The notes: a model not told the origin generated them from the letters alone. A stretch of 64,000 nt of DNA from Purpureocillium takamizusanense (GCF_022605165.1 NC_063068.1:1426001-1490000); one strand, 5' to 3'; positions 32,872-44,714 are shown, counted from the stretch's first letter. Numbers and translations: made by a program.

Positions 32872-35292
32872 ATGCTGTCCTTCCGTGGCATACGACGAGC
32901 CTGCCCGGTGTCAAGTCGTCATCTCCATCTTCTTCATCCACATACTGCCCTGCCTTCCCGCTTGCTCGCGAGCGGCCAAGTCCTGCGAACTTCAATAGCC
33001 CCCCGCTCGTTCTCTACTTCTTCATACCGGCAAGATGTCTCCGCGACGCCCGATGCGCCTTCCGCTCAGGACGTTGAAAAGGTAGTCCGAGAGGCCAAGC
33101 AGCGTTTCCGTGACACACTCCCCAAGGACTATCTCAACGAGCAAGAATACGCCCTTTACGAGCGACTGTACGGTCCACCCTTGCGCGAAACCCGCCCTGA
33201 AGATGTTGGCATACCAACTCATGCAGACATGGGACGTGCATCCCTGCGCCCGAAAGATGAAGGAGTGCTCCTGCGATCGCTTGAGGATGGAGGGTTCGAG
33301 GAGGTGACGTACGAAATTGACGGACCGAACAATATTGCCGACACAGATACCATGTCAACCTCCGAAGACCCGGGCGATGCCTCCCTACAGGGCCTGACCC
33401 AAAGACCCCCAACTTACGTTGAAGCTGTAGCTAGAAATCAGCGCGAACTTGATGCGCTACAAAAGCTTGCTCAGGACTTCGAGGTCGCCCAGAAGAAACA
33501 GAACGAGAAGGAAGAGGCTGATGGGTCGACCTCTCAAGACTTGGTGGAGGAACAAGACTCTACTTGGCCGATTGAAGCAGAGCACGAAGGCTTTCATCGA
33601 GAGCCTGGGGAAGTTCGCCGGTTTCACAAATATACGCTGGATGGGAGGTTCCATGGCAGCCCCATCGAGATTAGCCTCCCCCGCGAGGAATTCGTGGGAC
33701 CTATTCGCGAGCTTCTCGACAGAACTCATTTCAGGCACGTCAGCAAGGCGGCTGAGGATGCATTCGGCGGTCCAGGCCTCCCAACGTCCCCATCAACACC
33801 AGAGGGCCTCAGGAGTGGTCGCATGGGCGGCGTTGGGCTCCCGCCCGACCAGCGCAAAATGACAGAAATTGAAGCAGACGCCTTCTTAGCCGGGTACCTA
33901 CCTCCGTCGTACGCATCCGTTGCATGCATCCTCCGCGAAGTTCGGAAACGAGTTGGGGGTGACTGGATCCAGTCCCGGTTGAAGCGGGACCAGGAGGGCG
34001 GCCTGAGTGTTCTCGATGCAGGTGCCGGCGGTGCCGGCTTGGTTGCCTGGGAACAGGTCCTCAACGCGGAATGGCAACTGCTCAAGGAAAGAGGTGAGGT
34101 CAAGGGGTCACATCCGCCTGGGAAGAAGACGGTCATTGCCGCATCGGATCGGCTGCGCAATCGACTCAAGAGCTTCCTCCATGACACGACCTTTCTACCG
34201 CGACTACCAGATTACGAGCATTCTGGCGAGATGCGTGGCAAGCACCTTGACGCCGGGCCCGAACCCCAGCCACGCAAGTCTTTCGACGTGATTATTGCCT
34301 CTCACCTTTTTCTCAAGGAGACACAGGACCATTATCGCCAGGCTGTTCTCAACAACCTCTGGAACCTCCTTAGCAAAGACGGAGGCATCCTGATTGTTAT
34401 CGAAAAGGCACACCCTCGTGGATTTGAGGCCGTCGCCCACGTCCGAGACACGATTTTGAAGCAGTTTCTCCTGCCCCAAACTGGGGAACCTACCGTCGCC
34501 CCTGAGGACTTCAACCCGGCATTCCATCGCGAGCTTGAACCCGGGCACATTGTCGCGCCATGCACAACCCAAGGGTCGTGCCCGATGTATCAGGAACAGG
34601 GCAAGAGCAAAGGGCGGAAGGATTACTGCCATTTCAGCCAACGATTCGTCCGGCCGACGTTCTACAGCAAAATATTAGGAAACATGGCAGACAACCAAGG
34701 CGACGTTGAATTCAGCTACGTGGTAGTTCGACGCGGCGTGCCCAAAAGCAGCCCGATGACTGGCAAGGAGGCAACAGAGCGGGCAGTGCAGGGCTACGAG
34801 GCCTCGGATGCTCGCCCCGATATGCAGACGTTGCCGCGGATGGTGCTGCCTCCATTGAAGCGAAAGGGTCACGTTACTCTCGACCTTTGCACACCCGAGG
34901 GCCAGATTGAGAGGTGGACAGTTCCCAAGAGCTTCAGCAAGCTGGCCTACCATGATGCTAGAAAGTCGCGATGGGGAGACTTGTGGGCTCTCGGGGCGAA
35001 GACACGCGTGGCCCGCAAGGTTCGCGTCGGAAACGGCGCGGACGAGAAGCCGCGCAAGGTCGAGATCACCATGGATGGTGGGCGCATGTCCGCGGTTGAA
35101 AAGAATGCGTCTCGAGCCAGACAGCCCAAGAGCAGGGCGGCCAAGTACAAAGATGTTTTGGGGGAGATTATTGCCGCGGAAGAGAAGGAAGAGCGCATCA
35201 TTGAGCAGCAAATGGACGAGGAAGTGGAGGCGGAGCTGGACGAGCGAGAAGGAAGGCCCCGCGGTAGACGGCGAGGAGGCAACAACAGGTGA
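32872..35292 (+). CDS. RSM22: Mitochondrial ribosome small-subunit assembly protein Rsm22 (METTL17 family)
   Basis: Single exon, 806 aa, start MLSFRGIRRACPVSSRHLHLL. The N-terminus is basic and Ser-rich and ends near RSFSTSSYRQDV, a typical mitochondrial presequence with cleavage site. The methyltransferase-like core starts near residue 340; motif I is SVLDAGAGGAGLVAW (about 380). Downstream, PCTTQGSCPMYQ (about 564) and KDYCHFSQRFVRPTFY carry the conserved Cys/His set that in Rsm22/METTL17 proteins holds an Fe-S cluster. NQGDVEFSYVVVRRG follows. The protein binds the mitochondrial small subunit during assembly; methyl transfer itself is doubtful in the family. The tail is acidic then Arg/Gly-rich (GRPRGRRRGGNNR), which could bind RNA. 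Length is at the large end for the family, with a loose linker at residues 150-240. Confidence 0.95.
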   Translation: MLSFRGIRRACPVSSRHLHLLHPHTALPSRLLASGQVLRTSIAPRSFSTSSYRQDVSATPDAPSAQDVEKVVREAKQRFRDTLPKDYLNEQEYALYERLYGPPLRETRPEDVGIPTHADMGRASLRPKDEGVLLRSLEDGGFEEVTYEIDGPNNIADTDTMSTSEDPGDASLQGLTQRPPTYVEAVARNQRELDALQKLAQDFEVAQKKQNEKEEADGSTSQDLVEEQDSTWPIEAEHEGFHREPGEVRRFHKYTLDGRFHGSPIEISLPREEFVGPIRELLDRTHFRHVSKAAEDAFGGPGLPTSPSTPEGLRSGRMGGVGLPPDQRKMTEIEADAFLAGYLPPSYASVACILREVRKRVGGDWIQSRLKRDQEGGLSVLDAGAGGAGLVAWEQVLNAEWQLLKERGEVKGSHPPGKKTVIAASDRLRNRLKSFLHDTTFLPRLPDYEHSGEMRGKHLDAGPEPQPRKSFDVIIASHLFLKETQDHYRQAVLNNLWNLLSKDGGILIVIEKAHPRGFEAVAHVRDTILKQFLLPQTGEPTVAPEDFNPAFHRELEPGHIVAPCTTQGSCPMYQEQGKSKGRKDYCHFSQRFVRPTFYSKILGNMADNQGDVEFSYVVVRRGVPKSSPMTGKEATERAVQGYEASDARPDMQTLPRMVLPPLKRKGHVTLDLCTPEGQIERWTVPKSFSKLAYHDARKSRWGDLWALGAKTRVARKVRVGNGADEKPRKVEITMDGGRMSAVEKNASRARQPKSRAAKYKDVLGEIIAAEEKEERIIEQQMDEEVEAELDEREGRPRGRRRGGNNR

Positions 35293-36360
35293 TGACTTGT
35301 ATCAACTAGAATCTTGTACACTACACGACGGGAGCAGTTCTCCCACGACTGGAGATCGATACCTACCCAAACGAATGTGGGAAAACGCACCTCCGGTTGC
35401 TCACAAAACTCGTTCATTTCTGGTCTGGGGCGACCTGCCGTGACCAACTCCAGGATATGCCACCACCGCGAACAAGTGTATATTTTTGCCTTGTCGTCTT
35501 GCGAGCGTCATGTCGGACTGTGTTCATGTGCAGCGCTATGAGTGTGGATGATGATGCCATCGCGGCCCAGCGTGGAGAGACAAGGGTCCTGCTGCCTCCG
35601 ACAGCCCACGCCCGACTGCCGACGCCAAGTGCATTGTATTTTCTTGGCTGCGTCGAGCTGGATACTGTGCGACCTGGGCCGAACTGTCACTAGGAAATTC
35701 GACCCAAGACCCAGTAAAAAAGGAACAAGAGAAATCCTGTGTGCTTGGGCAACTCCATCTATGCATGTAGATAAGAAGAAGACCTGCTGTCGCTGCCCTC
35801 GCGATAAGTAAAGGCGCGCGAACGGTGCATCTCCGCGCAAGGAAGCAAGCAATCAAGGAAAGGGCCCCCGACGAACCGAACGCTCCTTCCCCCAGCGTTG
35901 CGATAATGCCGCCGCGGCCATTGGTCCGATAACGGCCCCACGGGCTCGGGGGGGCTTGGAGGGCTCCAGCGCGGCTCCGGATCCAAGAATGGCGTCAGCT
36001 TTGGCGTGGATTTGTTCAGCACGCAAGCAGTGGGGAAAAATGGGCCGGCGGCTCGTGAAAGGTGCAATTCGAGCAACGCGGGAGAGGCCCAAATAAAAAC
36101 GTCGAGGCGCGCCAGCGGCCGACGGCCCGAGAGTCAAGTTTCGAGGTGGTCCCCCAATTCACCCTACTTCGATTTATTTTGCCCTTGACATATCCCGAGA
36201 GCAGCTTCAACCGGTCGAGGCAGCAGACGACATCACAGGCTTGCTGTTAGACTGGGGCTGGACAGCGCTGCAGGGGTTCCCAGCACAGTGGCCTCGGCAC
36301 CCAGGGTGTACCTACCGACAGGTTGCCGGGCTGGGCTGCCAAGGCACAGCACAGCACAGC
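35293..36360. other. Intergenic region between RSM22 and MET1
   Basis: 1.07 kb holding the 3' region of RSM22 and the promoter of MET1. A CACAGCACAG run just before the MET1 ATG (36346-36360) is the only repeat seen. An in-frame open stretch continues 40 codons upstream of the chosen MET1 ATG but has no in-frame ATG. Confidence 0.5.
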
Positions 36361-38250
36361 ATGGCAAGCGCCGCGACGTCGGCCGCCAACACTGGCGTCG
36401 TCGTCAAGACCTCGTCATGCTCCTCCTCCTCCTCCTCCGCCGCCAACACCAACAGCAGCAGTAACAAAATAAACAACTGTATGCTCGCGGGCCTCGTCTG
36501 TAGAGACAACATCCACCTCATCATCGGCACAAACCCCCTCGCCGCCTCCCGCTGCAACCAGTCCCTCGCCGCGGGCGCGATACCCATCCTCATCGCCCCC
36601 GAGACGGCGGACCTGCACTACGGCCTGCAGGCCAAGATCGATGACAAGTCGCTCCGGTGGGAGAAGAAGGCCTTTGAAGACGATGATCTGTTCCGGCTCG
36701 GGCGTCAGGATGTCGGCCGCGTCGTCGACGCCGTCTTCGTCACTGGCGGACCGCGGGATCCCCTGAGCGAGCACATCTCCAGCCTCTGCCGGCGCAACCG
36801 CATCCCCGTCAACGTCGTCGACGCGCCGCACCTCTGCACCTTCACCCTCCTATCCGTCCACGCCGACGGCCCGCTGCAGGTTGGCGTCACCACCAACGGC
36901 CGCGGCTGTAAGCTCGCCTCGCGTATACGCCGCGAGATTGCTTCCTCGCTGCCGCCTGGGCTGGGTCCCGCGTGCGCCCGCCTCGGCGAGGTGCGCCGCC
37001 GCATCCAGGACGACGACTGCCTCGCTCTCGGCGACCTCGACGACTCGCTCGACCAGGGCGCCCTCTTCAACCGCCTCGTGGCCGAGGAGGATGTGCGCAA
37101 CCGGCGCATGCGCTGGCTCAGCCAGGTCTGCGAGTACTGGCCGCTCAGAAAGCTCGCCTCCATCGCCGACGACGACGTCGACCGCCTCTTCGCCGCGTAC
37201 AACGGACCCTCGCGCAAGCCTCGCCACCACGACAACGGGCCTGCGCAGCAGCAGCAGCCGAGGGTCGGCAGGCTGATCCTTGCGGGCAGCGGGCCCGGCC
37301 ACCCGTCGCTCCTCACGCGCTCCACGCTCGACGCCATCCACCGCGCCGACCTCGTCCTCGCCGACAAGCTCGTCCCCGCGCCCGTGCTGGAGCTCATCCC
37401 CCGGCGCACGCCCGTCCACATTGCGCGCAAGTTCCCCGGCAACGCGGAGCGCGCGCAGGAGGAGCTGCTCGAGGCCGCGCTCCAGGGCGTGCGCGACGGC
37501 AAGACGGTCCTGCGCCTGAAGCAGGGCGACCCGTTCGTCTATGGCCGCGGCGGCGAGGAGGTGGACTGGTTCAAGGGCAAGGGGCTCGGCGACAGAGTCC
37601 GTGTCCTCCCCGGCATGACGAGCGCCCTGAGCGCGCCGCTCTTCGCCGGTGTGCCGGTCACGCAGCGCGATGTGGCCGACCAGGTGCTCATCTGCACCGG
37701 CACGGGTAAGAAGGGCAAGCCCCCGACGCCGCCCGAGTACGTCGCCTCCCGGACCGTCGTCTTCCTGATGGCCCTGCACCGCATCGTCGGGCTCGTCCGC
37801 GAGCTCACCTCTCACATTCCCGCCTCCTCCGCTGACTCGGGAGCGGACACCACCACCACCACCACCACTGAGAGCCCCTCTCCCGAAGCAGCAGCCCTCG
37901 CCGCGGCCACGGCCGCCGACGATGACGACGACAAGAAGCGCGCCCTCTGGCCGCTCTCCACCCCCTGCGCCGTCATCGAGCGCGCCAGCTGCCCCGACCA
38001 GCGCATCATCCGCACCACCCTCGCTCACGTCGCCGAGGCCATCGAGTCCGAGGGCAGCCGCCCCCCGGGGCTCCTCGTCGTCGGCAGGGCCTGCGACGTG
38101 CTCCACCCCCGCGAAAAGGGCCGCGCTTGGCTCGTCGAGGAGGGCTTCCGCGGCCTAGACGACGATGACGACGACTCTTCCTCCTCGGTCGCCGAGTGGG
38201 CTGCCGGTCTTGCCGCCGTCACCGACGTGCGCGAAACGATACCTGCGTGA
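36361..38250 (+). CDS. MET1: Uroporphyrinogen-III C-methyltransferase with Met8-like N-terminal domain (siroheme synthesis)
   Basis: Single exon, 629 aa. The C-terminal SUMT domain (about residues 300-600) makes precorrin-2 from uroporphyrinogen III with S-adenosylmethionine. Motifs: GRLILAGSGPGHPSLLT (SAM loop), RLKQGDPFVYGRGGEE, LPGMTSALSAPLFAGVPVTQRDVAD, and STPCAVIERASCPDQRII. The N-terminal part (about 45-260) resembles the CysG/Met8 dehydrogenase-ferrochelatase region: GTNPLAASRCNQSLAAGAIPILIAP, then DAVFVTGG and VNVVDAPHLCTFTLLSVHADGPLQVGVTTNGRG. Whether that half is catalytic cannot be told. Siroheme is the cofactor of sulfite and nitrite reductases, tying this gene to MET16 about 10 kb away. 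Low-complexity Ser, Thr and Asp runs (from codon 20, about 490 and 600) are insertions typical of GC-rich fungal genes. Confidence 0.95.
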   Translation: MASAATSAANTGVVVKTSSCSSSSSSAANTNSSSNKINNCMLAGLVCRDNIHLIIGTNPLAASRCNQSLAAGAIPILIAPETADLHYGLQAKIDDKSLRWEKKAFEDDDLFRLGRQDVGRVVDAVFVTGGPRDPLSEHISSLCRRNRIPVNVVDAPHLCTFTLLSVHADGPLQVGVTTNGRGCKLASRIRREIASSLPPGLGPACARLGEVRRRIQDDDCLALGDLDDSLDQGALFNRLVAEEDVRNRRMRWLSQVCEYWPLRKLASIADDDVDRLFAAYNGPSRKPRHHDNGPAQQQQPRVGRLILAGSGPGHPSLLTRSTLDAIHRADLVLADKLVPAPVLELIPRRTPVHIARKFPGNAERAQEELLEAALQGVRDGKTVLRLKQGDPFVYGRGGEEVDWFKGKGLGDRVRVLPGMTSALSAPLFAGVPVTQRDVADQVLICTGTGKKGKPPTPPEYVASRTVVFLMALHRIVGLVRELTSHIPASSADSGADTTTTTTTESPSPEAAALAAATAADDDDDKKRALWPLSTPCAVIERASCPDQRIIRTTLAHVAEAIESEGSRPPGLLVVGRACDVLHPREKGRAWLVEEGFRGLDDDDDDSSSSVAEWAAGLAAVTDVRETIPA

Positions 38251-39080
38251 CATCAGTGCCGCGCCGCCCCTGCGACGACCGGCCCTGCCTGTCTGCCACG
38301 CAAGCATGTATGCATGCCGGATGTAGAGCTAGCATGCACGTTGCAAGTAGTGTCACGCGCTCCGCCGTTTGCGACACGACAATTGCCCTCGCGCATGAAA
38401 TGCTCGACCACCTCACTGTGCCCCATCATGCATTGGCACACCAGGCTCAAGCTCCCTTTCTAGATACCCAAAATGCCTGGCCATTGTGCCAGATGGCGTT
38501 TCGGGCATCCGATGGTGCGGGCTTGCAAAGGCGTGGTTCTGCACTCGCACTTTGTCATCACGGCCGTGCCTGGCTTTGGGGGGTGGGATGACGGCGAAAC
38601 GTCCTATGTCTTGATGTATCGTCCTGTCGGGCCACATTTGTTTGGAAGGAGGGGTGTGTGACATGGACAAGACTCAAACAAGCGGAGCATCTCAGGCGTT
38701 GAGCAAGCAAATCGAAACGATTCATCCCAAGAACGCGTGGCCAATGCTCATCGATATTGTGATTGGTTGTTTGCGAGTCACGCCATCAAACGACGTTGTG
38801 AAACGTGTGTGCAGAGTCTCTATTCCACTGCCCCTCGAATAGGGAGGGCATCATCGCTAGAAATGCCATGCGGTATAACCATCGACTTGGCCGATCGTGA
38901 TCGGCTCCGTAACGCATGTTTATACATACCCGCGTCTACTTTGCTCCTCTCGCCGAGGTCAAATCCTCCTCAAGACGAGTCAGAGTAAGTGGAAGACGGG
39001 GATAGGGGAGAGACCCAAGAGTTACATCCCAGTTCTTGAATATGTACAAAAAAGAATCCTGCAGATGCATCGCTCCCAAA
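38251..39080. other. Convergent intergenic region MET1 / ferric reductase
   Basis: 830 bp between two stop codons, of average composition, presumably two 3' untranslated regions. Nothing coding or structural recognised. Confidence 0.5.
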
Positions 39081-40901
39081 TCACCACGTAAAACTCTCTT
39101 CGATGAAATCAATGACCGTGTCTTCCTGTAAGCGACGCACGGCCCCTCGCACGTCATCGGCCAGGCCACCAGCTCCGCAGACGCTGACAACCATGGCCCC
39201 GATCTGGTCTTGCACTTCCTTGGCCAGGAGCAGCGGGACGTTGGGCCGGCCAGGGAACATCTTAACGGTCGAGCTGGCGCTTACAATGTCGCGCGGATTC
39301 TCTGGGCGAGTGACAAACACCTGTATGCGGAGAATGTCCTTGCGGTTGGGGATACGGAGGATGGCGTCCATAAATGGGCGTACCCACTCGAGGGACTCGT
39401 AGGTGCGGATGATCCAGACGAGTGTAAGGCGGCGCGTGGCAACCCTGTTCTCGTTGTAGCCCAGAAGCAAGTCGCGAATGTGCGAAATCTGATGCGTGAT
39501 GCCTGTTGATCCAGCAAAGAGAACGACGTGCCCGTAGGAGTCGAGGTTGTGGTGGCCAGCATAGGGGCCTTCTAATGCTGCACGGAGTCGGATGCCTTTG
39601 TTGGATTCGCAGGCACGCTCAAAGAGCTTGCGAGTCATACCGGTTTGGGCGCCGACGATAAAGGATACGGCCGTGCCGGCATTGCTCTTGTCAAGGCCAG
39701 TCAGAGGCTCCTTCTCGGCGCTCGGCAGGGCGTTGGTGGCGTAGTGATCAACCCAAGCCACCGAGAATGGGTGACTCTCCCATGGTAAGATGCCCGAGAA
39801 CCGCAGGTATGCATGTGTGCCGGGCTTGATCCTAACGTAGCGGGGAAGATAGACGGTGACTCGGGTAACATCGCCTGGCATGGCTTCGCATAGAGCGTCG
39901 GTGAAGCCTCGGCTCGACCAGTTGTTGATGACCAGACGGAGAGCTCGGGCTACACGGTCAGCGATCCATAACGCCACAATGGCCACGATATATGGAAGCT
40001 GCGGCAGGGCTGGCTTCGCGGCCGCACAGTGGATCCACGTGCCTCCAAAGGCAATGATTGCGAGAATGATGTGCACGTTGAGAAACGTCTCATAAAAGGC
40101 GTGACGGAGGGGCGAGAGAGAGAGTATCAAGATGAGGGTCATGGCGATACCTCCCCAGAAGCCAGAGCCGATGAACCAGCTTGTGAGAACCGCGCCAAAC
40201 GCTTTCCACCCCTTGTTAGCGACGGCGGGGATGGACCAGGCGACGGTGTGAATGATGACCTCGACAACCACGATGCGGCCCATCCAGCGGTGGAGGAGGT
40301 TGTACGTATCGAAGCTGATTTTTAGAAGCGGGATCAGCGGGTTGTTGCGACCTGCCATGATGATAAGCGGAACCATGTTAACGATCGCCAGAGTGCCTGA
40401 GCGACCGCGCAGCTCAGCACAGAACTTGTACTTGTTCTCAACGGCCCAGTTCAGGAAGAACATATAGACGATGTTGCTGCCAAGATAGAGAAAAAGGAGG
40501 ATAAAATGCAGACGCGAAGGGAGGGTGCCGACATTGAGAGCCGTCGATAGACGCAGCTCGCGGTTGTGGCGTTTCCGAAAGAGAGGCGCGTAGATGAGAT
40601 GCTTCTTCATGCCGGGCATCCAGTTCCACTGCGACGTCTTCCAGTAGTTTTGCTTCTCACGCGGCACCGACATGGCCGACACCTGGCGAAGCTTCGCCCA
40701 TAGGATCTCCAGGATCCGAATGGAGAGCACGACCAGCGCGACTATGCCCAAGCTCCACCACAGGATGTCCTTGAACAACAAGTTCATGGGCTGGTTCACG
40801 CCATTTAGCGCCGTGTAATACGGGGCAATCGTTGAACTGGGCTGTACCTCTGTGCGAGAGCCACCGCCTGCTCTTGTTTCCAGGGTCCGCGTGGGATCCA
40901 T
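39081..40901 (-). CDS. Ferric/cupric reductase (FRE family) transmembrane flavocytochrome
   Basis: Single exon; from ATG 40901 it gives 606 aa (MDPTRTLETRAGGG). It reduces extracellular Fe(III) or Cu(II) with electrons from cytosolic NADPH via FAD and two hemes. Seen: several membrane helices between residues 45 and 320. The heme-ligand His pairs are in LLHRWMGRIVVVEVIIHTVAW and FLNVHIILAIIAFGGTWIHC. The FAD-binding PWESHPFSVAW lies in the FAD_binding_8 domain, the NADPH-binding loop is VVLFAGSTGITHQISHIRD, and VCGAGGLADDVR precedes the C-terminal aromatic (SFTW). An in-frame ATG at 41159 would add 86 residues including a hydrophobic stretch (RLVVLSPILPLNITL) that could be a signal peptide; the choice is open. 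NADPH oxidases share the fold, but the extra helices and loop lengths fit FRE better. Confidence 0.92.
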   Translation of the reverse strand: MDPTRTLETRAGGGSRTEVQPSSTIAPYYTALNGVNQPMNLLFKDILWWSLGIVALVVLSIRILEILWAKLRQVSAMSVPREKQNYWKTSQWNWMPGMKKHLIYAPLFRKRHNRELRLSTALNVGTLPSRLHFILLFLYLGSNIVYMFFLNWAVENKYKFCAELRGRSGTLAIVNMVPLIIMAGRNNPLIPLLKISFDTYNLLHRWMGRIVVVEVIIHTVAWSIPAVANKGWKAFGAVLTSWFIGSGFWGGIAMTLILILSLSPLRHAFYETFLNVHIILAIIAFGGTWIHCAAAKPALPQLPYIVAIVALWIADRVARALRLVINNWSSRGFTDALCEAMPGDVTRVTVYLPRYVRIKPGTHAYLRFSGILPWESHPFSVAWVDHYATNALPSAEKEPLTGLDKSNAGTAVSFIVGAQTGMTRKLFERACESNKGIRLRAALEGPYAGHHNLDSYGHVVLFAGSTGITHQISHIRDLLLGYNENRVATRRLTLVWIIRTYESLEWVRPFMDAILRIPNRKDILRIQVFVTRPENPRDIVSASSTVKMFPGRPNVPLLLAKEVQDQIGAMVVSVCGAGGLADDVRGAVRRLQEDTVIDFIEESFTW

Positions 40902-43900
40902 GTTGATGACGGCGTAACGGGGCGTTGGCGATCCCGCGCCAGCGTAGGGAAGTGGTTCGAATGCGAGGAGGGGGAGGACGCGTGGGAAAGAGGTCGAGCC
41001 TGAAGAAGACGCGACAAAGAGAAGGTAGTGTTGAAATGAACCTGGGAGGGCTCCTGGTCGACAGGTTGCCAGTCCGCAGGGCGAGAGAGTGATGTTAAGC
41101 GGAAGGATCGGTGACAGGACCACCAGGCGGCCAGTCACTTTAAAGAAAGATGGTGCCAAAGTTCTGCTACGCTCGCGGGCAGAGCGGCATCATGTGTGAC
41201 AGGAAGGAGAGAGAGATGTTTCGAGGAGGATGCCCAGGTAGGGTGTGAAGACAATAATAACAGGGAAGGGCACAAGGCGTGCTGGTGGTAGCCTGTATTG
41301 AGAACAGGCACAATGCCGGGCAGGTGTGGGCAGATCCCCTGACGCCCTGGAGAGCGGCGGGCCTGGACGGTACCTGACCTAGCGAGCTGAGGTGAGCTAG
41401 GGGAGGTTTGGTGGCGCCGTTGGTGGATGAGGCGGTTTCCCGTCCTGGGGCGGGGAGCCGGGGAGGGGGGGAGTCCGTTCGAGTTGGTGGGTGGTGTCGG
41501 CCAGGCAGGCACCTGACTAAGGTTCCCTTAGGGTGCTGAGATTGGCACCTAGTGGAGGCCACTCCAGCTGGCACCCTAACCGGACCTGTGAATAGCGCTT
41601 CGCAGCTGGCACGCACCACAGGCGCGACAACGGACTGAAGGATGGAACGAAGGTTCTGCTTTATCGCAGCAGGAGCCGGGCGTTGCCGAAGAATGCAACC
41701 CTCGTGTAAGAGCGACCGTCGGCACCAAACTCTATTCCGCGATGGTCGACAAGGACAGGGCTGAGCAGGTGGTGCGGCTGATGATGATGACGGCGGCGCG
41801 AGCAAATGTTTGAAACGCCGATGCTGGAAATCGGTGGAGAAGAACGACGGGAAAGGACCAGAAGAAGATTGTAACGTTTACAGTAAAAATGGCGAAACGA
41901 CAGGCGAGTCGGCGTAAGAGATGGGTGCTTGGGCGTGCGCGAGGTAGTTTATCAGCTCTCGGGACGTTGGAGTTTCATGAAAAGAAACAAAAAGGGGCCG
42001 CGCCGCTTTCTTGTCGCGACCATGTACGATGCTGAACAACCTGTCGCCGCGTGCCCAAGGAGGGGGGGGTGTGGCCTTTGTGTGTTTGACGTGCCGCCCA
42101 ACCCGCCGATTGCTCCGGTGATGAGTGAATCAGGGTTTCGACAGCAAGAAGATGATTCGGAGATGGTTTGGCTTTGGTTTCCGGATGGGTTTGCTCTTTG
42201 TTGCTGCCACGAGCCCAGCCGTGCGGTGAAATGTTTTGGTGGAGAGGGGGCAACGGAATGCAAGTGACGATTGATGTGCGAGGGTTGTCCTCCCCACAAG
42301 GCGAGAAGAGAATGAATAGTAGGCAAAAAGGGATCAGCGTGAACCGTCGTCCTGTCTGGCCGCCTGTTTGTGTCTCGAGTCACTGCAGACAGAGAAACGC
42401 AGACGCAGACGTAGACGCCGTCAGGCTTGGCCGGAGAAAGAGGAGCAGATCGCTGTCAGATATGAATTGCGACCAGGAGAGCCCTTCACGCTCGGCCGTG
42501 TTGCCCCCTTGGTTGGGTGGCATGGCGGGATGGCGGCCAAGCCTGCATGGCGGCGGATTCGCCTACGACTGACCGGCCAGGTGGCGCAGGGCAGATGAGC
42601 AGCAGGGATCCGCATGGCGACGACCCAGAGACAGAGACGTCCATCCAATGCCAGTGAGACTCAGCATCGTCCGACGACGACTGACCAGGCAGGGCAGGCA
42701 GGCCGCAGAGCAAGGGGCGAGCGCGGGCAGCCTCTGTCTGCCACGACAACGTCACTGGCCCGCAATGTCTCTTGTGCCCAGCCTCTGTGAAATGGAGCAT
42801 CCACCGGGTCGCCCCCTTTGCTGCTACGTACCGAGATACTAACGTTACTACTACGAGACGGATGGCGGGTACGGCCGAGTTGCCCCAGCGGCCAACGAAG
42901 AGGAAGCAATGTGTCGATCCCCGTGTCTTTGCTTGACGCACGCTACTACTTGATCTTCTGTTCGTGCTGCTGCTGCAGCATCATTGCGAGCCACGGGGTG
43001 CTACTACTAATACTCGTGGCTGTCGGCGGGCGACATGGACTTCCTTCTGCACCCTGCGGCTGCGGGCCCGAGGTCGTCGGATGGATGCGAACACCACACG
43101 ATCACCGCCATGCAGTGGCTGGCACGACGTCGTTTCGCCCCCGGGCATGCACGCACGCCGCTGGACAGGGGTCAGAGAGAAGCAGCACCCAGTCGACAAA
43201 CAACCTAAGGTAGCTCGCTCGCGATCAGTTGCAAGCCACCGGCCTCAGAGTCGGCAGCGCCAGGGTCACCCCCGCGCTACCTGTGGCCACCGGGCGCTCT
43301 CACTGGTCCGCCCCTGCGGCCCCTGAAACCTGCCACTGCGGCTCCCTGTCAGGGGCGCGCATCGCTGCACGCTTAGATCCACCGGCACCCACTGGCCATC
43401 TGGCCATCCAGATGTTACGAGGGAAGGCTTATGCGCCCCGCGGGTGGCTGCGGCGGGCTGGGGCCATCGCGCCTCGTACTCCTAATTGGATGGCCTCATG
43501 TCCCCCAACCATCCATCCTCTGCCGTCTCCGTCAACTCCGCGACTCGTGCTCCGCCAACCATTGCCCTCGTGTTCCTGCCTCCTCCAAGCCGCAGCATCA
43601 CCCACTGCCACCCACCGACCACCCACCAGCCGCACTGCCGGTGGGACGGCACAGCACGGCCGATCGAGTCGACGATAGCCTCCCTGCAGCTGCACCCAGG
43701 TCAGTCCAGTTCATGCTGACCGCGCACGCTTCGCCGCACCGTCGAGGATCTGGCATCGCCCAAACACGCAACCCAACAAAAATTCTTCGGAGCATCTCCC
43801 GCCCCTTCCCATCGCGAGCAAGTTCTGCCAAGCACTTTCCGGTTCTTCATCATCACATGGACTGTTGGTTCCACAACATGCTTTATTCGGGAAGCCGGAG

Positions 43901-44714
43901 TCATTCCTTCGCTGGGCTTTCATCATGCGACAGCCCCTGCAGCTGCAGCGCACAATCACATTTCGCCTGTTGTGCGCCAATTTCCTCGATATGCGTGCAA
44001 CTTGGCCCATACTATGTTATGCCAGGCCCGGATGCCGGCATCCGATGTCCTACCTGCAAGCAAGCCAGACCCGTCGAGACGCAACGCAAAAGGAACATAG
44101 ATGTATCGTTACGTGCTCTTCAGCTGCCTCTTTGCGTCTTCGTAGATTGTCAATCTTGTTCTTGCGCCGTCACGTCAATCCGGATATCTGGTACCGCGCC
44201 GCTAGCCTGTATCAGACATATTGAATGTCGCCCCTCGCCATCAAGGGCCATGCATCCTGCCCGTTTTTGACGTCTTGGCTCATTCGGCCAGCACCCACAA
44301 AGACGGATCGTAGCGTAGGTGACATGATGTGTGCTGGCCCTGCAGGGCGCTCGCTCGAAACCCCTTGTTGCATCCCGTGCCTTGACAATGGAGGGCGACC
44401 CCATCTTTACATTGTCTTGGCCTGTCGAACGTCGATGCCTGGACGTGGTTCGAGGGTGACTCGGTCTAAGAGTACGTACCCCACGGAGCAGCCACACCTT
44501 CCCCTGTGGCCCAGCCACACTGAGGCTTGTAGGCGATCAGCCCAGAGCGCCATCATCGCCTCAGGCAGCCACAGGTCGAGATCTACGCTGTCGCCCCGAC
44601 CGCCAATGACGCCAGAACTCCCGAACTGTACCCGGAAATTTCCAGAGCCGACGAAGCGTCACGAGCGCCAACGTCCAACCTCGCCCGCATCAGGCAGCCA
44701 TTGACCTCGACACA
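40902..44714. other. Largest gene-poor stretch, between ferric reductase and MIC19
   Basis: 3.8 kb between divergent genes. The first 260 bp are an open continuation of the ferric reductase frame (possible N-terminal extension or 5' leader). Open frames up to 279 codons (for example 43431-44270, plus) have Pro/Ser/Cys-rich random translations and no splice support. ACTAACGTTACTACTAC near 42837-42853 resembles words near 15270-15340. No tRNA or other RNA gene found. Confidence 0.5.

Noticed and set aside
36850..38106. 418-codon minus-strand open frame inside MET1
   Set aside because: Shadow of the GC-rich third positions of the siroheme methyltransferase; no coherent protein.
43431..44270. 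279-codon open frame in the 3.8-kb gene-poor region
   Set aside because: Low-complexity Pro/Ser/Cys composition, no domain, no upstream or downstream exons; kept as non-coding.
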